This document shows, piece by piece, positions 25,240-34,036 of a stretch of DNA of 64,000 nucleotides. The DNA is taken from positions 1,860,001-1,924,000 of the forward strand of contig NZ_CP128846.1 of the NCBI RefSeq assembly GCF_030388665.1. Reading direction: 5' to 3'. Position 1 is the first letter of the stretch; every line of letters begins with the position of its first letter. The position numbers and the translations under genes are program-made. The notes under the pieces are model-generated. The model made no database searches, was not told where the DNA came from, and saw only the letters and a list, made by a program, of their open reading frames with translations. The stretch comes from Streptomyces flavofungini. GTDB lineage: Bacteria; Actinomycetota; Actinomycetes; Streptomycetales; Streptomycetaceae.

Positions 25240-26298
25240 TCACCGGTAGCGCAGCAGCAGCATGGCCGCGTCGTCGTGCAAGGGGCCCCTCGCGTGCCGT
25301 ACCACGTCCTCGCGCAGCGCCTCGATCGCGGCCTCGGCCTCGGGGCTCTTGAGCAGGCCGGCGCGCTCTTCCAGGGGGAAGAACGTGCCGTCCGCGTCGC
25401 GGGCCTCGGTCACGCCGTCGGTGTAGAACAGGAGTTGATCGCCCGGGGCGAAGTCGACGCGGTAGGAGCGGGGTGGCTCGCCTCCGTGCGTTCCCAGGCC
25501 GAGCGGAAGAGCGTAGGCGGGCGGGCGGAGGAAGTCGACACAGCCGTCGGAGCGTACGAGCATCGGGGCCGGATGCCCGCAGTTCAGCAACACCGCGGCC
25601 CGCTCCTCGACCCGCACCTCGGCGAGGACCACGGTCACGAACTTCTCACCGTTCGCCTCCCGGGCCACACTGCGCTCCAGGCGGGCGGCGAGAGCGACCA
25701 GGTCCGGCTCGTCGTGCGCCGCCTCACGAAAGGCGCCCAGCACCAGCGCCGCCGTCTCCACCGCGGCAAGTCCCTTGCCCTGCACATCTCCGACGATCAC
25801 CCGCACACCGTGGGGGGAGGCCACGACCTCGTACAGGTCGCCGCCGATCCGCGCCTCCGCGACCGCTGAGGTGTAGGAGACAGCGACCTGCAGCGGTCCC
25901 GCGCTTCGCGGCACCGGGCGCAACAGCACCCGCTGCGCCGCTTCGGCAATCGAGCGCATACTGGCCAGTTCCGCCTCGCGCCGCCCGCGCATCACCGCGG
26001 CCGTGACACCCGCAGCGGTCACTCCCACCACGGACGCCATCGCCGTGTAGCCGCGCCGGGTGCCGAAGAGACCGTCGTAGGCACCCAGCCCCACGCACAA
26101 CAGCAGTGCCACGACTCCGATCAGCGCGGTGCGCCGCCAGGTACCGATCAGCCCGGCGAAGGCAGGCCCGAGCGACACCAGCGGGAGGAACCCCACCTCA
26201 GGACCTGCCGTGAGGTCCACAACGGTCACGACGGCCATCATCACGACCGGCAAGCAGGAAAGGACGACGCGCCCCTCCTCCCGCTCTCCAGTGGTCAT
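25240..26298 (-). CDS. Membrane PP2C/SpoIIE-type serine phosphatase
   Basis: Protein of 352 residues: four or so N-terminal hydrophobic helices (residues ~12-115, e.g. LIGVVALLLCVGLGAYDGLF), a short linker, and a SpoIIE/PP2C catalytic domain from ~140 to the end. Metal-binding motifs seen: GGDLYEVV, GDVQGKGLAA and YTDGVTEARD. Such phosphatases typically dephosphorylate anti-sigma-factor antagonists (STAS proteins) in partner-switching stress circuits. No sensory PAS or GAF domain is present, so the membrane part may sense the signal. A frameshifted STAS gene lies at 43.2 kb, but a link is speculative. Confidence 0.9.
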   Translation of the reverse strand: MTTGEREEGRVVLSCLPVVMMAVVTVVDLTAGPEVGFLPLVSLGPAFAGLIGTWRRTALIGVVALLLCVGLGAYDGLFGTRRGYTAMASVVGVTAAGVTAAVMRGRREAELASMRSIAEAAQRVLLRPVPRSAGPLQVAVSYTSAVAEARIGGDLYEVVASPHGVRVIVGDVQGKGLAAVETAALVLGAFREAAHDEPDLVALAARLERSVAREANGEKFVTVVLAEVRVEERAAVLLNCGHPAPMLVRSDGCVDFLRPPAYALPLGLGTHGGEPPRSYRVDFAPGDQLLFYTDGVTEARDADGTFFPLEERAGLLKSPEAEAAIEALREDVVRHARGPLHDDAAMLLLRYR

Positions 26299-27102
26299 GA
26301 TGCTCCCGGCCGTTTCGTCACAAGCTGCGAGCCGCCCTCACCAAGCGACCCTCCCCCACATTTAGACTATGCAAAGATTGCATCCATTAAGAGATACGGC
26401 GGGACGCTCGTTACTCAATCGATTCCGACAGACCGACAGCCCCTCCCCCTGCGGCGCCCCCTCCGGACCACAGCACCCCACAGGTATACGAGTCGCCGCC
26501 CACCCGCGACCGTGCCGGGGATCGTCACAGCGCGGCGCCTCGGGCCCGCCCCGACCCTCAGCGCACCCGCCCCAACCCTCAGTGCAGCGGCGCGACAACG
26601 CCGAACCGGCTGTTGTGTTGTCACCGCGCGGACAAGGCCTCGTGAACCACACGACCGGCCGGACGGGGGCCATCACCCGCGTCCTGGAAGCGACGAGCAG
26701 GGCGACAAGGAGCACGACGGCCGCCGCAGTCATCAGTGAGACCCCGCCTCTGCCGCGCCCCTCCTGACCGAGGAACCCCCTGCCGCGCATGGCCGTCGGA
26801 TGCCCCGCTTCCGCCCTCGCCTTCCCGGACGGACCCGGGCGAAGCAGGATCGGCGCGGCGAAGCGGTCCGGCTGCACGGCGAGAGCGGGGACACTCGCCT
26901 GATCATCACGCACGCAGCACGGCACACGCCAAGGCCGCCCCGGCCGACAACCTGCCGGGAGCGGGCAACATCCAGGCCGCCTTCGCGCGCGTCAAGGACC
27001 TGTCAGCGCTGCGTAAAGAACGTGTATGGTTCCCCACGGTGTGCCGGGAAGCCTGGTCGGCGTGTTGCGGAAAGTCTTATTGCTGAACGGGGAATTCCGG
27101 CC
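26299..27102. other. 804-bp gap without a convincing gene
   Basis: Divergent control region between the PP2C gene (-) and the antiporter (+), much longer than needed for promoters. Open frames here have poor composition; the best is a minus-strand frame with a hydrophobic stretch (TAAAVVLLVALLVAS, about 26.69-26.74 kb) followed by Arg/Pro-rich sequence, possibly a decayed lipoprotein or membrane gene. A direct repeat CGCACCCGCCCCAACCCTCA-like lies near 26560-26585. TATGGT at about 27025 is a possible antiporter -10. I see no riboswitch. Confidence 0.5.
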
Positions 27103-28347
27103 ATGGTGCTCATCGTCGTCTTCGGGGTCGCACTGCTGATCGCCGTGTTGTTGTCAGGCCTCGCGGCTCGCACAGTACTCTCCACCTCCTTCCTCTTCCT
27201 CGTCGGCGGCGCGCTGGTCAGCGACGGTTTCCTCGGTCTGATCCACATCACGCCGGACAGCGAGATCGTGTCCGTGACGGCAGATCTCGCTCTGTTCGCG
27301 GTGCTGTTCACCGACGGCATGCACGTCTCCTTCCCCAAGCTGCGCGCCAACTGGAAGAACCCGGCGCGCGCCCTGGGGCTCGGCATGCCGCTCGCCTTCG
27401 TGGGCATGGCGCTGATCACGCATTACCTGGTGGGCCTGGACTGGACGACGTCCTTCCTGGTCGGTGCGGTCCTCGCGCCCACCGACCCGGTGTTCGCCTC
27501 GGCCATCGTGGGGCGCAAGGAAGTGCCGTCCAAGCTGCGGCAGTTGCTGAACGTGGAGAGCGGCATCAACGACGGCCTCGCGCTGCCCGTCGTTCTCATC
27601 CTCATCGCCGCGGCCGGCCCCACCTCAGGACATGCCGAGTCCTCCCTGGGGAAGATCGGTCTGGAGCTGCTGCTCGGCCTGGTCTTCGGCGTGGTTCTGC
27701 CGATGGCCGTCATCGCCCTGGTCCGCTTCCGTCACCTCGGCGCGGAGCCCAAGCTGCAGCCGCTGCTGCCGCTGGCGATCGGTGTGATCCTGTACGCGCT
27801 GTGCCACCTCACGCACGCCAACCCCTACCTGGCGGCATTCTCGGCGGGCGCAGTTCTCACTGCCCGCTCGATCGAGGCCAAGGAGTCCTTCGAACCGCTG
27901 GGCGAGGCACTGGCCGAACTGGCCAAGTTCGCTGCCCTGCTGGTGTTCGGCGCACTGCTCACTCCGAGCCTCTTCGGCGACCTGTCGTTCGGCGGGTACG
28001 TGGCCGTGGTCCTGGCCATCGTGCTGATCCGGCCCGCCTCGCTGCTGCTCTCGTTGATGGGGACCCGCTTCACCCGCCAGGAGAAGCTGGTGGCCGCCTG
28101 GTTCGGCCCGAAGGGTTTCGCCTCCGTCGTCTACGGGCTGCTCGTGCTCCAGGCCGGGATCCCCCAGGGCGGGGAGGCGTTCACGCTCATCGCGGTGTGC
28201 ATCGCCTTCTCGATCGTGGCCCACAGCAGCACCGATGTCCCCATCGCCCGCCTCTTCCACGTCGACGAGCTCACCGACACCGAAGTGCCCGCCGCCCGGA
28301 CCAGCGACGCCACGAGCGCGGAGGAGCCGAGCCGCGTAGGGCCGTGA
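27103..28347 (+). CDS. Na+(K+)/H+ antiporter, CPA1 family
   Basis: Integral membrane cation:proton exchanger of 414 residues with about twelve helices. Key signatures: GAVLAPTDPVFASAIVGR (unwound helix) and the ion-binding NVESGINDGLALPVVL, where the Asn-Asp pair sits mid-membrane. The helices end near HSSTDVPIARLFHVDE, followed by a short hydrophilic tail; there is no regulatory domain. I chose ATG at 27103 (MVLIVVFGVALLIAVL); the long in-frame extension to 26800 is Arg/Pro-rich and not membrane-like. It neighbours anion transport and carbonic anhydrase genes, which suggests pH or ion homeostasis. Confidence 0.9.
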   Translation: MVLIVVFGVALLIAVLLSGLAARTVLSTSFLFLVGGALVSDGFLGLIHITPDSEIVSVTADLALFAVLFTDGMHVSFPKLRANWKNPARALGLGMPLAFVGMALITHYLVGLDWTTSFLVGAVLAPTDPVFASAIVGRKEVPSKLRQLLNVESGINDGLALPVVLILIAAAGPTSGHAESSLGKIGLELLLGLVFGVVLPMAVIALVRFRHLGAEPKLQPLLPLAIGVILYALCHLTHANPYLAAFSAGAVLTARSIEAKESFEPLGEALAELAKFAALLVFGALLTPSLFGDLSFGGYVAVVLAIVLIRPASLLLSLMGTRFTRQEKLVAAWFGPKGFASVVYGLLVLQAGIPQGGEAFTLIAVCIAFSIVAHSSTDVPIARLFHVDELTDTEVPAARTSDATSAEEPSRVGP

Positions 28348-28379
28348 GCCCGCCCGTACGCCGACGGGACCGTCCGCGT

Positions 28380-28590
28380 ACCCGGCCGAGCTTCCGGCGA
28401 GGCCGTCAAGCCTCCGATCGCGGGCCCCGACGACACGGTCCTGGAAGTCGCCGCGCTGATGGCACAGGTCCGCGGCCCCTTGGTCGCCGTCGTGGTGAAG
28501 ACCGAGGACAGCAGGCGTCCGCTCGACATCATCACGGCGTCGCGTCTGCTCCACGACCTCCTGGGCGCGTCGGGGAAGTCGGATCCCACG
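28380..28590 (+). pseudogene. CBS-domain fragment
   Basis: Without a start codon of its own, the plus frame reads KPPIAGPDDTVLEVAALMAQ, then VRGPLVAVVV and RRPLDIITASRLLHDLLG, which has the beta-alpha-beta-beta-alpha pattern and ITASRLL ending of a CBS (Bateman) domain. It then becomes Arg-rich noise. Only one CBS half is present, so this is a relic of a CBS protein, perhaps once the regulatory partner of a transporter. Confidence 0.5.
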
Positions 28591-28694
28591 CCCCGATCCT
28601 GCAGGCCGAGGAGAGAACGACGAGGCCGCAGGGGAGGATCGTGCCGCGTGCGGTGCTGACCGCGTGTCCCGTCTCCTCGTCGCGGCATCCACCC

Positions 28695-28910
28695 GAGCCG
28701 TCAGGCGCCGCCGTGGTTTTCGAGCCGTCAGGCGCCGCCCTGGTTCCCGAGCCGTCAGGCGCCGCCCTGGTTCCCGAGCCGTCAGGCGCCGCCCTGGTTC
28801 CCGAGCCGTCAGGCGCCGCCCTGGTTCCCGAGCCGTCAGGCGCCGCCCTGGTTCCCGAGCCGTCAGGCGCCGCCCTGGTTCCCGAGCCGTCAGGCGCCGC
28901 CGTGGTTTTC
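28695..28910. repeat. 27-bp x 8 minisatellite
   Basis: Eight contiguous 27-bp units start GAGCCGTCAGGCGCC at 28695, 28722, 28749 ... 28884. The six inner units end CTGGTTCCC; the first and last both end GTGGTTTTC. There is no recognised gene over it: it fills the space between the convergent antiporter (+) and SulP (-) genes. Each unit contains the palindrome GGCGCC. Read on the plus strand it would code for EPSGAALVP repeats, but no start signal or flanking coding sequence supports that. Copy number is likely variable. Confidence 0.9.
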
Positions 28911-28940
28911 GAACGGCAGGTGAATACGCTCGATGACCTC

Positions 28941-30401
28941 CTAGGTGTCTGTGACGACTGTCTTGAGCTTGTCGCGCTGTTCCCCGCTGGCGAGCGCCGT
29001 CAACCTGTTCTCGACGTGTGGGGGCAGGTCATTGAGGTTGAGTTCGACTCCGGCGTTGCGCGAATGGTCGATGAAGGTCAGCAGGGCCTTCGCCCCGGAC
29101 AAGTCGATGTAGCTCACGCCCTCCAGGCTCAGCGACAGGTTCGAGCGGTCACCGGGCAGGGCGGAGAAGACCCGGTCCACGGAGAGGAACGACAGAGGCC
29201 CTTCGATGCGGTAGGCATCGGCGTCGTCGCGGATGACCCTGGCTCTGCCCCGGCGTCCCGGTACGGCGTGCACGACGAATGCCAGGAGGACGCCGGCGGC
29301 GACCGCCACGGTCAGGTCGAAGAGGACCGTGACGATCATCGTCACGAACATCACGGCGACGTCGCCGCGCGGGGTGACGTGCGCCTTGCTCAGGCCGTCC
29401 CAGTCGAACATGCCCACCGCGGTCAGGATCAGGATGCCCGACAGAACGGCGAGGGGTATGTACTGCACGACGGTCCCGAGGCCGACCACGAGGGCGAGGA
29501 GGATGACGCTGTGCGCGGCCGCCGACAGGGCGGTGCGGCCGCCGCTTCTGATGTTGACCACGGACCGGACGGTCGCGCCGGCGCTGGCGAGGCCGCCGAG
29601 GAGACCGCTGGCGGCGTTGCCGATGCCCTGGCCGATCAGTTCCTTGTTGCTCCGGTGCCGGGTGCCGGTGATGTTGTCCATGACGACCGAGGTCAGCAAC
29701 GAGTCGATGGAGCCGAGCAGCGCGATGCTGAGCGCGGGCAGCAAGAGGGTGAGGACCAGGGAGCCGCTGAGGTCGGGAACGGTGAGCGAGGGTACGGACT
29801 CCGGGATCTTGCCGATGTAGTCGATCGCGCTGTTGAGCGCGACCGGCCCGACGTGTACGTCCCGCAGGGGCCGCTCCGCGACCCGCAGGAGCAGGGTCAT
29901 GAGGACGAGCGCGATCAGGCTGGCCGGGACCGACTTGATCACGCGCGTCGACAGGAGCATCAGCACTATCGTTCCTGCAACCACCAGGAAACTGCTCCGC
30001 GCCTGGTCCAGTTCGCCCAGGATGATGATGAGCGCGATCCCGCCCATGAAGCCCGAGACCACGGGGTGGGGGATGAAGCGGATGAGCGACCCGAGTTTGC
30101 ACAGGCCGAACAGGACCTGAAACGCACCGGCCATGATGAACGCCAGGAACGCGCCCTCCAGCCCGTGCTCGGATATCACCCCGGTGGCGACGACGGTGAT
30201 GGGGCCCGTGGGGCCGGTGACCTGGCCGGGCGTACCGCCGAAGACCGCCGCGAAGAATCCGGCGAAGATCGCGCCGTACAGCCCGACGAGTGCGCCTTCC
30301 GACGTACCGGTCGCGGTGATGCCGAAGGCTATGGCCAGCGGCAGAGCTACGACGGCGACGGTCAGGCCGGCCAGGACTTCCTTGGTAACGCGCTGGAGCA
30401 T
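28941..30401 (-). CDS. SulP-family anion transporter with STAS domain
   Basis: Membrane importer of sulfate, bicarbonate or related anions, 486 residues. The membrane part (residues ~1-385) shows SulP features: TGPTGPITVVATGVISEHGL, the helix 10 region ALLGSIDSLLTSVVMDNITG, and NAASGLLGGLASAGATVRSV. A C-terminal STAS domain (~400-486: LEGVSYIDLSGAKALLTFID) controls transport. It is divergent from a beta-carbonic anhydrase gene 395 bp away; SulP-carbonic anhydrase pairs often handle bicarbonate, so a BicA-like role is more likely than sulfate uptake (inference). No sulfate assimilation genes are near. Confidence 0.9.
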   Translation of the reverse strand: MLQRVTKEVLAGLTVAVVALPLAIAFGITATGTSEGALVGLYGAIFAGFFAAVFGGTPGQVTGPTGPITVVATGVISEHGLEGAFLAFIMAGAFQVLFGLCKLGSLIRFIPHPVVSGFMGGIALIIILGELDQARSSFLVVAGTIVLMLLSTRVIKSVPASLIALVLMTLLLRVAERPLRDVHVGPVALNSAIDYIGKIPESVPSLTVPDLSGSLVLTLLLPALSIALLGSIDSLLTSVVMDNITGTRHRSNKELIGQGIGNAASGLLGGLASAGATVRSVVNIRSGGRTALSAAAHSVILLALVVGLGTVVQYIPLAVLSGILILTAVGMFDWDGLSKAHVTPRGDVAVMFVTMIVTVLFDLTVAVAAGVLLAFVVHAVPGRRGRARVIRDDADAYRIEGPLSFLSVDRVFSALPGDRSNLSLSLEGVSYIDLSGAKALLTFIDHSRNAGVELNLNDLPPHVENRLTALASGEQRDKLKTVVTDT

Positions 30402-30795
30402 CGGCCCTCGTTCCGGGTCGGCAGAAAAGGTGAACTCGGCGCACGGTGGGCCGAGTTGCCGACCAGACTTCCCGGCACTCCAGACCGTAAAGATGCCGTA
30501 TGGATTGAATCAAGGCAAGACCAAGGATCACACTGTGAGATCCGCTTCGCGCTAGGCGCGGTCAGGCTCGGCTCCTCCGGGCGCCGCCATCCCTGCGACC
30601 TGCAAAGGCGCCACGGTCAACGGCGCTTCCCACCGGCTACCGGAAACAAGTTCGACGCCGTGGCGCCCCTTTTGCACCCTTGCCGAAGGAGGATCGAGCG
30701 GGTTTTGATTCAAAGGAAGGTAAACCAGCACGGAAAGATCAAGCGCCGCGAGGACGCGGCCGTGACCATCTGCCACCGGAAACCGGAAGAGGGCC
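30402..30795. promoter_or_regulatory. Divergent SulP / carbonic anhydrase control region
   Basis: 394 bp with no gene. AACTCGGC (30433-30440) and GCCGAGTT (30450-30457) form a perfect 8-bp inverted repeat 32 bp upstream of the SulP start. On the other side GGAAGAGG precedes the carbonic anhydrase ATG. AT-rich patches (e.g. about 30490-30540 and 30700-30730) may hold the two promoters, but I cannot assign hexamers with confidence. Confidence 0.45.
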
Positions 30796-31311
30796 ATGAC
30801 CGCCATCGATGAACTGCTGCAGCGAAACTCCGACTCGCCGCTGCGGGGTACGCCGACCATCAACACGCCGGTGCCGAGCCTGCACTTGACGATTGTCACC
30901 TGCATGGACGCCCGGATCAAAGTGTTCGACGTATTCGGCCTGAAGCACGGTGAAGCACACATCCTGCGCAATGCCGGCGGTGTCGTGACCGACGACACCA
31001 TCCGCTCCCTCGCCATCAGCCAGCGCAAGCTGCACACCCGCGAGATCATCGTCATGCAGCACACCCAGTGCGGCATGGCGACCTTCACCGAAGACGAGTT
31101 CAAGGACGAACTGGAGCACGACACCGGCCTGAGGCCCACCTGGTCGGTGGAGAGCTTCCGGGACGTCGAGGCCAGCGTGCGAACCTCGGTGGCCCGCGTG
31201 CGGCATGCCCCGTTCCTCCCGCACACCGACCGGGTCCGCGGATTCGTCTACGACGTGCGCGACGGGTCGCTGTCCGAGGCCGACGCCGCCGCACGCACCG
31301 TCTCCGCCTGA
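30796..31311 (+). CDS. Beta-class carbonic anhydrase
   Basis: Zinc enzyme interconverting CO2 and bicarbonate, 171 residues. Zinc ligands and the Asp/Arg dyad are visible: Cys-Met-Asp-Ala-Arg (TCMDARI, ~residue 35) and His-x2-Cys in MQHTQCGM (~91). The middle reads HILRNAGGVVTDDTIRSLAI, characteristic of the short Rv1284/type D-like branch. ATG at 30796 with GGAAGAGG upstream. It is divergent from a SulP transporter, suggesting that imported bicarbonate is converted or trapped. The length is normal and the catalytic residues are intact. Confidence 0.94.
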   Translation: MTAIDELLQRNSDSPLRGTPTINTPVPSLHLTIVTCMDARIKVFDVFGLKHGEAHILRNAGGVVTDDTIRSLAISQRKLHTREIIVMQHTQCGMATFTEDEFKDELEHDTGLRPTWSVESFRDVEASVRTSVARVRHAPFLPHTDRVRGFVYDVRDGSLSEADAAARTVSA

Positions 31312-31425
31312 CCCGCCCCCTGAGGTCTGCCGGGACACGGAAGCCGGCGCCTCTCGCCCGATGCCGTCCGACGTCGTTGTATGCCGTTCCGGGGCCGATG
31401 GATGATGGCGCGCGGGAGGTGGGCG

Positions 31426-32196
31426 GTGACAGCACACGCGCGGGCGACGGCGCGCGACGCGCACGGGATGCCGAACGGGAAGGGCGCCGGCCTGCGGTCG
31501 CCGGGCCGGGTGCGGTTCATGGGCGTCCTGCTGATCCTGCTGTCCCTGATACCGGCGGTAGCCTCCTACACGGTGTTCAGCTGGTGGCTGCCCTCCGACG
31601 CACAACGCTACCGGGACTACCGGGCGGCCGAGCCGTGCTCCGCCCGGGACAGCGGTCTGGAGCAGACGGAATGCCTGAGCAGCTGGCGCCTCACCGTCGA
31701 GAAGACGGTGAACGGGGGGAAGGCCTACAAGGCGACCCTGACGGACCAGGACTCCTGGCGGGGAACCGTGTCCTTCGGAGACCCGGGGCCGCTCCTGGAG
31801 CGGCTCAAGTCCGGCGACCAGGTCACCGCCACCGCCTGGCGGCGCGGCATCGTGGCGCTCCGCAAGGACGGCGTACGGCAGGACACCTCCGAGGCGCCCC
31901 GTGACGAGGTCCAGATGAACGCCGCTGTCGGCATGATCGCCGCGCTCGTCGCAGCGCAACTCTTCATATTCGGCGCGGTACGTCTGGCCAGGCCACGTGA
32001 CCACGGGCCCTTCACGTGGAACCCGTACGGCAGGCGGCTGCTCATCACCATCGCAGCGGTCTGTTTCGGGGTGGGACTGTCGGCGGTGTGGACCGGCATG
32101 CCGTGGTGGAGCGTGTCCGCCGCCTCGGTATCCATCGTGGTGTGCGCGGCGGTCGTGACGCATCACCGCTTGCATCGCGCGGCGGCTTCGCCGTAG
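31426..32196 (+). CDS. Conserved membrane protein of unknown function
   Basis: Protein of 256 residues. After a short basic N-terminus comes helix 1 (FMGVLLILLSLIPAVASYTV), an outside loop of ~115 residues with two Cys (AAEPCSARDSGLEQTECLSS) and a small beta domain (LTDQDSWRGTVSFGDPGPLL; DQVTATAWRRGIVALR), then three closely spaced helices (MIAALVAAQLFIFGAV; LLITIAAVCFGVGLSAV; VSIVVCAAVVTHH). The layout resembles DUF3592-type proteins. GTG at 31426 is chosen because GGGAGGT lies about 6 nt upstream; ATGs at 31381 and 31402 are alternatives. It follows the carbonic anhydrase gene by 114 bp. Confidence 0.7.
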   Translation: MTAHARATARDAHGMPNGKGAGLRSPGRVRFMGVLLILLSLIPAVASYTVFSWWLPSDAQRYRDYRAAEPCSARDSGLEQTECLSSWRLTVEKTVNGGKAYKATLTDQDSWRGTVSFGDPGPLLERLKSGDQVTATAWRRGIVALRKDGVRQDTSEAPRDEVQMNAAVGMIAALVAAQLFIFGAVRLARPRDHGPFTWNPYGRRLLITIAAVCFGVGLSAVWTGMPWWSVSAASVSIVVCAAVVTHHRLHRAAASP

Positions 32197-32391
32197 GTAC
32201 GGCCGAGCTGCCGCCCGTACCGTGCCGTACGCCGCACCGGGCTGTCCGCACCCTCAGCCGGCAGGGCGCGCGCCGCCTCCGGCAGCCGCCTCCTTCCCTC
32301 CGGTGGGACGCGATCCGTGCGGGCGCTGCCTGTTCTGCCCGGGTTCCGAGAGGTAACGTGGAGAACAAGTCCCCCTAGGGAGGCTGATGCG

Positions 32392-32829
32392 ATGCCATGG
32401 TTGGTGTGGCTGCTCGCCGCCGGGGTGCTCGGTGTGGCGGAGTTCTTCACCCTGACGCTGGTCTTCGGGCTGCTGGCGGGTGCCGCCCTGGTCGCAGCCG
32501 TGGTCGCCGGTGTGGGTGTCGGTGTCTTCGGTCAGCTTGTGGTGTTCGCAGCGGCAGCGGCAGCGGGCCTCGTCGTCATTCGCCCCGTCGCGCTGCGGCA
32601 CATGGCGCAGGGCCCCCTCACGCGCGAGGGCAGCGATGCGCTGATCGGCAAGCAGGCCGAGGTCATGCAGGAGGTCACCGCGACCCACGGCCTGATCAAA
32701 CTCTCCGGCGAGGAATGGTCCGCACGTTCCCTTGACGAAAGTCACGTGATCCCGGTGGGGGCGCTGGTGGATGTCATGGAGATCGAGGGCGCCACAGCCG
32801 TCGTGTACCCACGGGAACTCCTTCCGTGA
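32392..32829 (+). CDS. NfeD-like membrane protein
   Basis: Short-form NfeD of 145 residues: two or three N-terminal membrane helices (LVWLLAAGVLGVAEFFTLTL; AGAALVAAVVAGVGVGVF; LVVFAAAAAAGLVVIRPV) followed by an OB-fold (LIGKQAEVMQEVTATHGLIK; SGEEWSARSLDESHVIPVGA; EIEGATAVVYPREL). Short NfeD proteins work with SPFH/stomatin proteins in membrane microdomains, and the SPFH gene follows 29 bp downstream. ATG at 32392 with TAGGGAGG upstream. The protease domain of long NfeD proteins is absent. Confidence 0.92.
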   Translation: MPWLVWLLAAGVLGVAEFFTLTLVFGLLAGAALVAAVVAGVGVGVFGQLVVFAAAAAAGLVVIRPVALRHMAQGPLTREGSDALIGKQAEVMQEVTATHGLIKLSGEEWSARSLDESHVIPVGALVDVMEIEGATAVVYPRELLP

Positions 32830-32858
32830 ACGGCTGAACACACAGCAACGGAGGAAGC

Positions 32859-33968
32859 ATGGATCCGGTTGTCATCCCGATTCTCGTGGCGGCGATCGTC
32901 GTCGTCTTCCTCGTGGCCTCCACGGTGCGGGTCGTCCCACAGGCGCGCCGCTACAACATCGAGCGGTTCGGCCGGTATCGCCGGACGCTGCAACCGGGTC
33001 TGAACTTCGTCCTGCCGGTGGCGGACCGCGTCAACACCAAACTCGACGTGCGCGAGCAGGTCTATTCGTCCGACCCCAAGCCCGTGATCACCGAGGACAA
33101 CCTCGTGGTCAACATCGACACCGTGCTCTACTACCACATCACCGACCCACGGGCGGCGGCCTACGAGGTCGCCGACTACCTGCAGGCGATCGACCAGCTC
33201 ACCGTGACCACGCTGCGGAACGTCATCGGCAGCATGGATCTGGAGGGGACCCTCACCTCACGCGAGGAGATCAACACCAGGCTCCGCACCGTGCTCGACG
33301 ATGCCACCGGCAAGTGGGGCATCCGGGTCAACCGCGTCGAGATCAAGGCCATCGATCCGCCGAACACCATCAAAGAAGCGATGGAGAAGCAGATGCGGGC
33401 CGAGCGTGACAAGCGCGCGGCCATCCTGCACGCCGAAGGTGAGCGGCAGGCCAAGATCCTCACCGCGGAGGGCACGAAGCAGAAGGACATCCTGGAGGCA
33501 CAGGGCACGCAGCAAGCCATGATCCTGCGGGCGGACGGCGAGGCCAAGGCGGTGGAGCGCGTCTTCCAGGCCGTCCATCGCAACAACGCCGACCCGAAGG
33601 TCCTTGCCTACAAGTACCTCGAGACGCTCCCGCACCTGGCTCAGAGCGACAACAACACGTTCTGGGTCATCCCGGGAGAGCTGACGGAGGCGGTTCGCAC
33701 CGTCAGCGGCGCGTTCAGCGATCGGTCAGCGATGGGTCTTCGCACACCCCCACCGTCCGAAGAGCCAACCGTCGCGGGCTCTGATCGCGCCTCGGGCGGA
33801 AGCGGGAGTCCGGAGCCCAAGGCGGAATCGACGCTTTCGCTCGACGCCGCCGCGGCTATCGACGAGGCCGCGAAGCAGGCAGCCGCCGCGGTGAACGACG
33901 CCAAGGCCGAGGCCGAGGCCGCGAGGACGCCCACCGTGCCGAGCCGAGGTCAGCCGTCCGGCGATTGA
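32859..33968 (+). CDS. SPFH/band 7 (stomatin-like) protein
   Basis: Membrane-scaffold protein of 369 residues: an N-terminal anchor helix ([19 protein letters not shown]), the SPFH domain (~25-190; [20 protein letters not shown] and [20 protein letters not shown]), then a coiled-coil region ([33 protein letters not shown]) and a disordered Ala/Glu-rich tail (~290-369). It probably oligomerises with NfeD to organise membrane lipids or protect proteins under stress. Its last codons ([13 protein letters not shown]) are coded by a CCGTCCGGCGATTGAGG copy of a dispersed repeat, right beside a gene fragment, so the natural C-terminus may have been replaced. Confidence 0.9.
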   Translation: MDPVVIPILVAAIVVVFLVASTVRVVPQARRYNIERFGRYRRTLQPGLNFVLPVADRVNTKLDVREQVYSSDPKPVITEDNLVVNIDTVLYYHITDPRAAAYEVADYLQAIDQLTVTTLRNVIGSMDLEGTLTSREEINTRLRTVLDDATGKWGIRVNRVEIKAIDPPNTIKEAMEKQMRAERDKRAAILHAEGERQAKILTAEGTKQKDILEAQGTQQAMILRADGEAKAVERVFQAVHRNNADPKVLAYKYLETLPHLAQSDNNTFWVIPGELTEAVRTVSGAFSDRSAMGLRTPPPSEEPTVAGSDRASGGSGSPEPKAESTLSLDAAAAIDEAAKQAAAAVNDAKAEAEAARTPTVPSRGQPSGD

Positions 33969-34036
33969 GGCAGCCCTCGATCCGGCTACCAGGCAGCCGG
34001 GAGAACCGCGCCTCCGGCGTGCTCGACGGTGGCCGC

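Noticed and set aside
26362..26925. Minus-strand 187-codon ORF upstream of the PP2C gene
   Set aside because: Only a 16-residue hydrophobic stretch is protein-like; the rest is Arg/Gly/Pro noise. Kept as part of the gap description only.
28695..28910. Minisatellite as a CRISPR array
   Set aside because: The 27-bp units are directly contiguous with no unique spacers, and there are no cas genes.
27801..30812. Plus-strand open frame of 1003 codons across the antiporter end, minisatellite and SulP gene
   Set aside because: It is a GC-bias shadow: it is out of frame with the antiporter, antisense to SulP, and made of Arg/Gly/Asp-rich low-complexity sequence.
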